From positions 1-8,152 of the forward strand of contig JAAYFB010000019.1 of assembly GCA_012728465.1 (NCBI GenBank): a stretch of 8,152 nucleotides of DNA, read 5' to 3'. The translations under genes and the position numbers were made by a program. This document shows, one piece after another, positions 1-5,453 of this stretch (positions within the stretch are counted from its first letter, which is position 1; each line of letters opens with the position of its first letter). The notes beneath the pieces are model-generated. The model did not search any database and was not told the DNA's origin. It saw only the letters and a list, made by a program, of their open reading frames with translations. The DNA is from Proteiniphilum sp. (lineage in GTDB: Bacteria; Bacteroidota; Bacteroidia; Bacteroidales; Dysgonomonadaceae).

Positions 1-29
1 ATAACTTGTACTTTCAATAATGAATCCAT
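1..29 (-). CDS. Possible 5' end of a further gene, cut by the window edge
   Basis: On the minus strand an ATG at 29-27 opens a frame (MDSLLKVQV...) that has no stop before the window edge, nine codons later. It begins 13 bases after the tsaB stop codon, in the same direction, a spacing that would fit a co-transcribed gene. Nine stop-free codons are weak evidence and I do not recognise the peptide, so this may be chance. No terminator is visible between tsaB and this ATG, which is compatible with transcription continuing past the window edge. Confidence 0.3.
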
Positions 30-42
30 AATACTAATATAT

Positions 43-735
43 TTAGATGTTAATAACTTTATTCTTGGGTGTAGTAGCCACAAACTCTTTCAAGTAGAAT
101 GGCTCAAAATATGCTACGTCAACAAAATCTTTTGCTTCAAATGCTTTCTCTGCCAACACAGTCATAGACTTAGCTTCGGGTTTAATATTGTCAATAAATA
201 TTGCATTAGGATGAGTGATCACTTCTTTACATTTATCGGCACCATTTCCAAAAAAAACTACTTTGTGCTTATTAAGAAAGTCTATATAGCTCTCTTCGTC
301 CACAATGTCCGCTGCCGTTTCACGAACCACATTCAAATCGTTATCAAAAAATGTAGCATAAACCTCCATTCGTCTGGCATCTATCATTGGACAAAGAAGT
401 GCACTAGTCTCAACTTCAGATTTAACTTGCTGCGCCATCACCATATGCGTAGGTATTGCAATAAGAGGCACACCCAATCCATAACTTAAACCCTTAGCTT
501 CTGACACTCCGATTCGCAAACCAGTGTACGAACCAGGACCACTGCTAACTGATACTGCATCTATATTCACCCCATTTTGACGAACATATTGCATTATTTG
601 CTCCACAAAAACTCCTAACTTGGAAGAGTGACTTTGTGGTTCATCACTATATTTATATTGTAGTATTTCTCCATTGCTCGATAGGGCAACGGAACAAACC
701 TCCGTGGCTGTTTCTATATGTAATATTGTTGACAT
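43..735 (-). CDS. tsaB: tRNA threonylcarbamoyladenosine biosynthesis protein TsaB
   Basis: TsaB (YeaZ) is the inactive ASKHA-fold partner of TsaD. In the cytoplasm the TsaB-TsaD-TsaE complex transfers threonylcarbamoyl to A37 of ANN-decoding tRNAs (t6A). The 230-residue length is usual for the family. The N-terminus (ILHIETATEVCSVAL, residues 4-18) is the actin-like first strand; residues 65-83 carry the hallmark SGPGSYTGLRIG followed by AKGL; residues 116-127 carry PMIDARRMEVYA; the end has the family's YFEPFYLKEFVAT (209-221). The start at 735 gives the standard short N-terminus. Upstream lies the RRM gene on the same strand, but a strong terminator stands between them, so tsaB probably has its own promoter. 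A TAnnTTTG box (747-740) lies 4 bases upstream of the ATG, and another (827-820) lies further up. No other t6A gene is in view. Confidence 0.95.
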   Translation of the reverse strand: MSTILHIETATEVCSVALSSNGEILQYKYSDEPQSHSSKLGVFVEQIMQYVRQNGVNIDAVSVSSGPGSYTGLRIGVSEAKGLSYGLGVPLIAIPTHMVMAQQVKSEVETSALLCPMIDARRMEVYATFFDNDLNVVRETAADIVDEESYIDFLNKHKVVFFGNGADKCKEVITHPNAIFIDNIKPEAKSMTVLAEKAFEAKDFVDVAYFEPFYLKEFVATTPKNKVINI

Positions 736-819
736 GATGCAAATATAATATATATTGCTTTCTTAAAGTTGAATTTATTTCAGAAAAGTATTCTTGGTTA
801 AATAAATGGTTAGAGTTTA

Positions 820-850
820 CAAAAGTATGAGCAATAAAAAAGACTGCACA
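820..850 (-). promoter_or_regulatory. Candidate promoter for tsaB
   Basis: Reading the minus strand, TGTG (850-847) is followed after 19 bases by TACTTTTG (827-820). This fits the Bacteroidota primary sigma factor pattern of a TTTG-like -33 box, 19-21 bases, then TAnnTTTG; the -33 box differs at one position. The predicted leader would be roughly 75-80 bases. The -33 box falls inside the terminator hairpin of the upstream gene. A competing box, TATATTTG at 747-740, would give a leaderless or nearly leaderless message but lacks a -33 element. TAnnTTTG occurs by chance every 1-2 kb per strand in DNA this AT-rich, so neither is secure. Confidence 0.3.
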
Positions 851-867
851 TCTAGTGTGCAGTCTTT
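833..867 (-). terminator. Intrinsic terminator of the RRM gene
   Basis: A perfect 12-base inverted repeat, AAAGACTGCACA (839-850) and TGTGCAGTCTTT (856-867), encloses a 5-base loop. Read on the minus strand, the stem is followed directly by a run of T (the A run at 836-841 on the plus strand), so the polarity matches the RRM gene ending at 890. The plus strand downstream of the stem has only TTTAATTG, a weaker tract, and no plus-strand gene precedes it. It separates the RRM gene from tsaB. Confidence 0.85.
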
Positions 868-889
868 AATTGTCTCATATGATAAAAAA

Positions 890-1195
890 CTAGTATCTTC
901 TATCACGGTTTCCGAATCCGCCTCTGTCATTGTTATTGTAACGACGTGCACCCTCTTCGCGTGGACGTGCTACAGATACAGCAAGCGTACGACCATCATA
1001 TTCAGCTCCGTTTAGCTCCTCGATAGCACGTTCGCCATCTGCATCAGCCATTTCAACAAAACCAAATCCTTTAGATCTACGTGTTTCTCTATCGGTAATA
1101 ACTTTAGCTGAGGTTACTTCGCCGTACTCATCAAATAATTCTTTTAAATCGGCATCGCTAATTTGATAGCTTAAGCCTGCAACAAAAATGTTCAT
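890..1195 (-). CDS. Single-RRM RNA-binding protein with Gly/Arg-rich tail
   Basis: A 101-residue protein made of one RNA recognition motif (about residues 1-78) and a short basic tail. RNP2 is NIFVAGL (2-8) and RNP1 is KGFGFVEM (42-49), with the expected aromatic residues for RNA stacking (F4, F44, F46). The tail RYNNNDRGGFGNRDRRY (85-101) resembles RGG-type RNA-binding tails. The start was set at the ATG at 1195-1193, because RRM proteins of this type begin at MNI(F/Y)V just before the first strand. The in-frame upstream ATG at 1237 would add 14 residues (MHKLIYSIYFIYFY) encoded by an AT-rich leader. Bacteroides species have a family of such small RRM proteins acting as global RNA binders; whether this one does so is inference. 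There is no Shine-Dalgarno site, and the 40 bases before the ATG are almost pure A/T. A strong terminator follows. Confidence 0.92.
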   Translation of the reverse strand: MNIFVAGLSYQISDADLKELFDEYGEVTSAKVITDRETRRSKGFGFVEMADADGERAIEELNGAEYDGRTLAVSVARPREEGARRYNNNDRGGFGNRDRRY

Positions 1196-1339
1196 GTAAA
1201 AATAAATAAAATAAATAGAATAAATTAATTTGTGCAAAAGTTAATTGTATAATAGATAAGGTTAATGAATTCTTCGCTTCCTATACAGAAGAAAATAACT
1301 AAATAACAGTTACCGACGTATATATTACTAATGCATTGG

Positions 1340-1347
1340 CAAAGATA
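1340..1347 (-). promoter_or_regulatory. Candidate -7 box for the RRM gene
   Basis: On the minus strand TATCTTTG (1347-1340) matches the Bacteroidota -7 consensus TAnnTTTG exactly. It would start transcription near 1335, giving a leader of about 140 bases ahead of the ATG at 1195. No TTTG is found at the usual 19-21 base distance upstream; the nearest TTG is about 30 bases away. A second exact match, TAAATTTG at 1396-1389, would give a leader about 50 bases longer. Confidence 0.35.
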
Positions 1348-1581
1348 GAAAGTTTTTTCGGATATAATAGTAAAATTCAACTTATTTGCAAATTTACATC
1401 TAATTATTTCTATAAATGCCCATAAAGTACTTGTCGAGTCATTATTCTCTGACAAAAATATCACAAAATATATAAGACATATTTTGCATGTCTATATTGA
1501 ATAGTATTTTATAAAATCACCTACTTGATTATTTTTATGACAAATATGGACAATAAAATATCATTTGAGTATTTTATTTTA

Positions 1582-1597
1582 TAAATTTGTATCTTTC
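1582..1597 (+). promoter_or_regulatory. Candidate promoter boxes upstream of the acyl ligase
   Basis: TAAATTTG (1582-1589) is an exact TAnnTTTG match on the plus strand, but it has no -33 partner at the usual distance. Directly after it, TATCTTTC (1590-1597) matches 7 of 8 positions and lies 22 bases after a TTTG (1564-1567), slightly longer than usual. Either would start a transcript near 1595-1605, about 135-140 bases ahead of the ligase ATG. That transcript would run through the hairpin at 1683-1711. Confidence 0.3.
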
Positions 1598-1682
1598 AAT
1601 ATATAATAGATAAAACAGCATACATTTCAATCTTATTATACAAGAAAAACCTTTATGCGTAATTGAATTAAGTGAAATCAAC

Positions 1683-1711
1683 AAACAATCAATTAGCTTG
1701 ATTGTTTTTTT
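1683..1711 (+). terminator. Terminator-like hairpin in the acyl ligase leader
   Basis: A perfect 10-base inverted repeat AAACAATCAA (1683-1692) / TTGATTGTTT (1698-1707) has a 5-base loop TTAGC, and the seven T at 1705-1711 form the U tract. Polarity is plus: read on the minus strand no T run follows the stem. The stem has only two G-C pairs, so it would be a weak terminator. No plus-strand gene lies upstream, since the neighbour is the divergent RRM gene. It stands 26 bases before the ligase ATG, so it is either an attenuator in the leader or the end of a short non-coding RNA. Confidence 0.5.
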
Positions 1712-1737
1712 AAGTATAGAACAAAAAAATAAAAACT

Positions 1738-3399
1738 ATGAGTCATAAATCATTTTTAGGCATCATTGAGCAAAGTATTAGGCTCAATTGGGAGCTGCCT
1801 GCTACAACTGATTTTCAGGGCAAAACTCTAAAATATAAAGACTTTGCCAAAGAAATAGACAAGCTTCACGAGTACATGAAAGCAGCTGGTGTGAATCGAG
1901 GCGATAAGGTATCTATTTGCGGGAAGAACTCTGCCAACTGGGCAATTACATTTTTCTCAGTATTATCGTATGGAGCGGTAGTAGTGAGCATCCTTCACGA
2001 ATTTGATAAAGATAGCATACAATATATAGTTGATCATTCCGACTCTAAAATCCTATTCGTTGACGAAGCTATCTGGCAGGATACTAACGAAGATAAGATG
2101 CCAAAAGTTGAAACTGTGTTTTCGCTTGATCAATTCTCGCTGCTAAAAGCATCCACAAAAGAGCTGAAACTATTTGTGACAGACTCTTTCTCCTTTTTTG
2201 ATAAAAAATACGAAAAGGGTTTTTTTGTGAACGATGTTGCATACAGAAAAGATAAACCCGAAGAGCTTGCTGTCATTAACTACACATCAGGAACTACTAG
2301 TAGTCCCAAAGGTGTAATGATTCCTTATCGTAGCTTGTGGTCAAACACTAAATTTGCAAACGACAATTTACCTTTTATCAAACAAGGTGATAATATAGTG
2401 TGCATGCTTCCAATGGCGCATACCTATGGATTAGCTTTTGAGATACTTAACTCCATTTCGATGGGTTGTCATATCTATTTTCTTGGCAAAACTCCTTCAC
2501 CAAAAGTTTTATTAGATGCTTTTGCTAAAATAAAGCCTAAGTTAGTTCTTGCAGTACCATTAATTATTGAGAAAATTGTAACTCGTAATGTATTTCCAAA
2601 GCTACAGGAGGGAACAGCCAAAACGTTGCTGAAAATACCTGTATTAAAAGAGATAGTACACAACAAGGTTCGCAAATCACTAATTGATATATTTGGCAAT
2701 AATCTTGAAGAAGTGGTAATTGGAGGTGCTGCACTTAACCCTGATGTTGAAAGATTTTTACGCAAAATTAGGTTTCCATACACCGTGGGATATGGCATGA
2801 CAGAATGTGGCCCACTTATATCATATGCATACTGGAGCGATTTCAAGGAAAGATCATGCGGGAAAGTAGTTGACAGAATGGAAGTAAGGATTGACTCTGA
2901 AGATCCCCAAAACATTGTTGGCGAAATTCAAACAAGAGGTAGCAACGTGATGCTAGGATATTACAAAAATGAAGAGGCTACAAAAGAGGCTTTCACTGAA
3001 GACGGATGGTTAAAGACTGGCGACTTAGGTATTTTAGATAAGGACAATCACGTATTTATCAAAGGAAGAGATAAGAACATGATTCTTGGACCATCTGGAC
3101 AAAATATTTATCCAGAGGAAATTGAGGACAAGCTAAATAACTCTCCCTATATTCTAGAATCCTTGGCGATTGAAGAAGATGGAAGAATAGTAGCTCTTAT
3201 TGTACCAGAAGTGGATGAACTAAAATCTGCAGGCATAACTTCTAAGGATGATTACGAAGAGTTTTTTGCTAAGATTATTTCTGAAATTAATTCAACACTT
3301 GCTAGTTTCAGCAGAATAGCTTCATTCAGGATTCAAGAAGAAGAATTTGACAAGACTCCCAAACGAAGCATTCGCCGCTTTAAGTATCAAAAGAAGTAA
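1738..3399 (+). CDS. AMP-binding long-chain acyl-CoA (or acyl-ACP) ligase
   Basis: A 553-residue member of the ANL adenylate-forming superfamily, which activates a carboxylate with ATP and transfers the acyl group to CoA or another thiol. Visible core motifs: P-loop TSGTTSSPKG (183-192, lysine K191), GYGMTECGP (351-359, with T355 and E356 at the ATP site), WLKTGD (424-429, ribose-binding D429), GRDKN (443-447, hinge region), and the C-terminal lid ending TPKRSIRRFKY (540-550). There is no signal peptide or membrane segment, so a cytoplasmic or peripheral location is expected. The best guess is fatty acid activation; substrate and thiol acceptor cannot be read from sequence. In the A10 region the position aligned with the usual catalytic lysine (one before I545) is S544, with K542 two residues earlier. 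The gene stands alone on the plus strand and converges on the regulator with a 7-base gap and no visible terminator. Confidence 0.88.
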   Translation: MSHKSFLGIIEQSIRLNWELPATTDFQGKTLKYKDFAKEIDKLHEYMKAAGVNRGDKVSICGKNSANWAITFFSVLSYGAVVVSILHEFDKDSIQYIVDHSDSKILFVDEAIWQDTNEDKMPKVETVFSLDQFSLLKASTKELKLFVTDSFSFFDKKYEKGFFVNDVAYRKDKPEELAVINYTSGTTSSPKGVMIPYRSLWSNTKFANDNLPFIKQGDNIVCMLPMAHTYGLAFEILNSISMGCHIYFLGKTPSPKVLLDAFAKIKPKLVLAVPLIIEKIVTRNVFPKLQEGTAKTLLKIPVLKEIVHNKVRKSLIDIFGNNLEEVVIGGAALNPDVERFLRKIRFPYTVGYGMTECGPLISYAYWSDFKERSCGKVVDRMEVRIDSEDPQNIVGEIQTRGSNVMLGYYKNEEATKEAFTEDGWLKTGDLGILDKDNHVFIKGRDKNMILGPSGQNIYPEEIEDKLNNSPYILESLAIEEDGRIVALIVPEVDELKSAGITSKDDYEEFFAKIISEINSTLASFSRIASFRIQEEEFDKTPKRSIRRFKYQKK

Positions 3400-3406
3400 A
3401 CAATCA

Positions 3407-4114
3407 CTACAAAGAGAACCTATTGCCAGCCCTCAAAAAGCTTTTATATTTTTCTTTATTAAATACATAGTAGAAGGCTCCTCTCTTGGATGATAATTTA
3501 TCTTTTTCCTCCAGTTTATCGAGGATATCCATAGAGGAGACTTTTTTTCTAAAGTTACGTTTATCAGCCGGCATTTGGTAGATAGCCTCCCACAAATCTT
3601 GCAAGGCTGGAAGTGTAAACTTTTCCTCAAAGAATTCAAAAATTATTGGTTGCGAAGAGGCTTTGTACCTCAATAGTTGCAAGGCATCATCAACCATTTT
3701 ATTATGGTCGAAAATCAAATTTGGCAATTCTCTAACATTTACCCATTGAGCATCGAACTCCTTTGCCAAACTTGTATCAAAATCCTCAAGCTTCACTAGA
3801 GCATAATAAGTTACCGACACAACTCTGTCTCCAGGATCTCTACCCATTTCACCATATGCTCCTACCTGCTCCATGTATATACCATCTTGTCTAGTATATC
3901 TATATAAAACTTTTTCAGCAGCATTTTGCAATCCTTCTTCCTCATCCATAAATCCCCCCATAAGAGACCACTCCCCTTTGTTAGGCTCTAATGGTCTTCG
4001 TGTAAGAAGAATATGAAGTTCTTTGTCTTTAAAGCCAAATATAATACAGTCAACTGCTATTAAGAACTTGGCACTGTGTGAATAAAAATTGGTTAACATA
4101 TCAAATTTAAGCAT
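3407..4114 (-). CDS. NrtR/AraR-type transcriptional regulator (Nudix domain plus winged helix)
   Basis: The protein has 235 residues. Residues about 15-145 form a Nudix-like domain (VDCIIFGF 21-28, GEWSLMGGF 47-55, RDPGDRVVSVTYYAL 92-106). Residues about 160-225 form the C-terminal winged helix typical of this group (FTLPALQDLWEAIY 166-179, DKRNFRKKV 184-192, RGAFYYVF 211-218). The Nudix box keeps G54 and E60, but the REx2EE core is K68, V69, R72, Y73, so metal-dependent hydrolysis is very unlikely and the domain is probably a ligand sensor. Characterised relatives include NrtR (NAD metabolism) and the arabinose regulator AraR of Bacteroides. Position just after galM-transporter-galK suggests a galactose-related ligand, which is inference. 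The start at 4114 is uncertain: the ATG at 4099 (residue 6, MLTNFYSHSAKF) resembles the short N-terminus of relatives better. Confidence 0.88.
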   Translation of the reverse strand: MLKFDMLTNFYSHSAKFLIAVDCIIFGFKDKELHILLTRRPLEPNKGEWSLMGGFMDEEEGLQNAAEKVLYRYTRQDGIYMEQVGAYGEMGRDPGDRVVSVTYYALVKLEDFDTSLAKEFDAQWVNVRELPNLIFDHNKMVDDALQLLRYKASSQPIIFEFFEEKFTLPALQDLWEAIYQMPADKRNFRKKVSSMDILDKLEEKDKLSSKRGAFYYVFNKEKYKSFLRAGNRFSL

Positions 4115-4132
4115 TTATAAGATTGTTAAAGT

Positions 4133-4175
4133 AAAAAAGGGAGAAGGAAGTATTATAGCTCACCCCATTCTCCCT
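4133..4175 (-). terminator. Intrinsic terminator after galK
   Basis: AGGGAGAA (4138-4145) and TTCTCCCT (4168-4175) form a perfect 8-base stem. Read on the minus strand, GGGGT pairs with ACTTC inside it after one mismatch (with G-U pairs), extending the helix, and six T follow the stem (plus-strand A run 4133-4138). Polarity and position, 43 bases after the galK stop, make it the end of the gal operon. It lies only 18 bases before the regulator's annotated ATG, so the regulator depends on read-through or on a promoter overlapping this element. I see no convincing TTTG/TAnnTTTG pair there. An isolated TAAATTTG lies at 4109-4102, inside the first codons. Confidence 0.8.
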
Positions 4176-4217
4176 CTATAATAATTATAATGAATATTTT
4201 ATTAGTATTAATATGAA

Positions 4218-5372
4218 CTATAACTTACGTGCACCGTCACTAATAACTACGTCATATATCTTAGGCTCGATACCATACTTTTCCTTGTATTGGGCTTTAG
4301 CATTATTAATGAATGAGTCATACAAATCAATTTTAACTAGATTGATTGTGCAACCACCAAAACCACCGCCCATTACTCTAGAGCCAGACACTCCCTGTTC
4401 TTTAGCAATATCGTTCAAGAAGTCAAGCTCTTCACAGCTCACTTCATACTTCTTGCTCATGCCATGATGTGTTTCAAACATTTTTTGTCCTACTGTTTCG
4501 TAGTCATCTCTTTGAAGTGCATCAGACACATCATGTACACGCTGTGTCTCTTCAATCACATACTCTGCACGAAGAAAGTCTTCAGCCGAGATTTGATCTT
4601 TTACCTCAATAAGCATCTCCATAGATGCATCACGTAAAAATTCAACTTCAGGATGATTTTTTGCAATAGCTGCTGCTGCTGTTTCGCAAGACTCGCGACG
4701 CTTATTGTAAGCGGAAGAAGCAAGCTCATGCTTCACCAAAGTATCAAGTAATACCAATCTGTAGCCATGTGGAACGGGATCAAATGGATAATACTCATAC
4801 TCCATGCTTTTTGTATCTAATCTAATTAGATGGCCAGCTTTGCCAAAGATAGATGCAAATTGGTCCATGATACCACACATTACTCCAACATAGTGATGCT
4901 CGGTGTGCTGCCCTATTCTTGCTAACTCAAACTTATCGATGCCCAAATTAAGCATATCATTTAGAGCAAAGCCAAAAGTGCTTTCTAATGCAGCAGAAGA
5001 AGACATGCCTGCTCCTAACGGAACATCACCAGCAAATGCAGTATCAAAGCCTTCAACTTTGCCACCACGTTTGATTATCTCACGGCATACACCAAATATA
5101 TACTTAGCCCAACTCTCTTTAGGAAGGTCTTCTTCGTTTAAGCCAAATTCAGACCATTCATCCAAGTCTGCTGCGTATGCTTTTATTTTATCTGTTCCAT
5201 TAAGTCTAATAGCAGCAATCATTCCTTTATCTACAGCACCTGGAAATACAAAGCTCCCGTTATAGTCGGTATGCTCTCCAATTAGATTGATACGTCCTGG
5301 AGATGTATATACCACAGGAGTATCTCCGCCTATTTTGTCTTGAAATATTTTTAATATTTGCTCTTTAGTCAT
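4218..5372 (-). CDS. galK: Galactokinase
   Basis: GalK, a cytoplasmic GHMP-family kinase, phosphorylates alpha-D-galactose with ATP to galactose-1-phosphate, the first committed Leloir step. The 384-residue length is normal. The galactokinase signature GRINLIGEHTDYN is at 26-38 (substrate side; R27 corresponds to the catalytic arginine). The ATP-binding motif 2, PLGAGMSSSAALE, is at 118-130. The catalytic aspartate is expected at D170 in CGIMDQF (166-172), and motif 3, SRVMGGGFGGCTINLV, is at 331-346. All key residues are present. It is the last gene of the operon, 81 bases after the transporter stop, with a hairpin in the gap and a terminator downstream. No galT or galE follows. Confidence 0.97.
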   Translation of the reverse strand: MTKEQILKIFQDKIGGDTPVVYTSPGRINLIGEHTDYNGSFVFPGAVDKGMIAAIRLNGTDKIKAYAADLDEWSEFGLNEEDLPKESWAKYIFGVCREIIKRGGKVEGFDTAFAGDVPLGAGMSSSAALESTFGFALNDMLNLGIDKFELARIGQHTEHHYVGVMCGIMDQFASIFGKAGHLIRLDTKSMEYEYYPFDPVPHGYRLVLLDTLVKHELASSAYNKRRESCETAAAAIAKNHPEVEFLRDASMEMLIEVKDQISAEDFLRAEYVIEETQRVHDVSDALQRDDYETVGQKMFETHHGMSKKYEVSCEELDFLNDIAKEQGVSGSRVMGGGFGGCTINLVKIDLYDSFINNAKAQYKEKYGIEPKIYDVVISDGARKL

Positions 5373-5400
5373 TATTCTTCTTTTGATTTATTCTATTTCG

Positions 5401-5432
5401 AATGCACCAAAGCCTTACAGCTCTGGTGCATT
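5401..5432 (-). other. Intercistronic hairpin between the transporter gene and galK
   Basis: AATGCACCA (5401-5409) and TGGTGCATT (5424-5432) form a perfect 9-base stem. After one mismatch, AGC (5411-5413) pairs with GCT (5420-5422), leaving a 6-base loop. On the minus strand the stem is followed by CGAAATAG, so there is no U tract and it should not be a strong intrinsic terminator. It lies 21 bases after the transporter stop and 28 bases before the galK ATG. A role in message stability or in setting the ratio of transporter to kinase is possible but unproven. Confidence 0.6.
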
Positions 5433-5453
5433 AATATATAGTATTGTATAAGT

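Larger units (their letters stand above)
1196..1737. other. Divergent AT-rich intergenic region with inverted repeats
   Basis: This is the shared upstream region of the RRM gene (minus) and the acyl ligase (plus). I find no convincing gene in it. It holds the likely RRM leader (1196 to about 1335) and several inverted repeats: AGACAT/ATGTCT (1475-1480 and 1488-1493, 7-base loop), the 12-base palindrome ATTTTATAAAAT (1506-1517), and AATAAAATA/TATTTTATT (1552-1560 and 1570-1578, 9-base loop). Further right are an imperfect stem ATTTCA+CTTA / TAAG+TGAAAT (1624-1635 with 1669-1678) and a terminator-like hairpin (1683-1711). In DNA this rich in A and T some of these repeats are expected by chance. 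Confidence 0.5.

Noticed and set aside
806..1015. A 69-codon plus-strand frame over the RRM terminator and the 3' part of the RRM gene
   Set aside because: It is antisense to a clear RRM coding sequence and runs through a terminator hairpin; its peptide is low-complexity Ser/Thr/Val.
1196..1237. N-terminal extension of the RRM protein to the upstream ATG (14 residues)
   Set aside because: The residues are Ile/Tyr/Phe-rich translations of A/T-only sequence, and family members begin at the Met just before RNP2.
1225..1464. A 79-codon minus-strand reading frame upstream of the RRM gene
   Set aside because: It is rich in Ile, Asn, Phe and Cys, resembles no family I know, and overlaps the predicted RRM leader. 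Its composition fits translated AT-rich non-coding DNA.
1537..1584. A 15-codon plus-strand frame (MTNMDNKISFEYFIL) upstream of the ligase
   Set aside because: It is very short, has no ribosome-binding evidence, and lies upstream of or across the candidate promoter boxes, so it would not be in the same transcript.
4903..5265. A 120-codon plus-strand frame inside galK, with similar long antisense frames in the transporter gene and the ligase
   Set aside because: These are shadows of well-supported genes on the other strand and show no recognisable domain.
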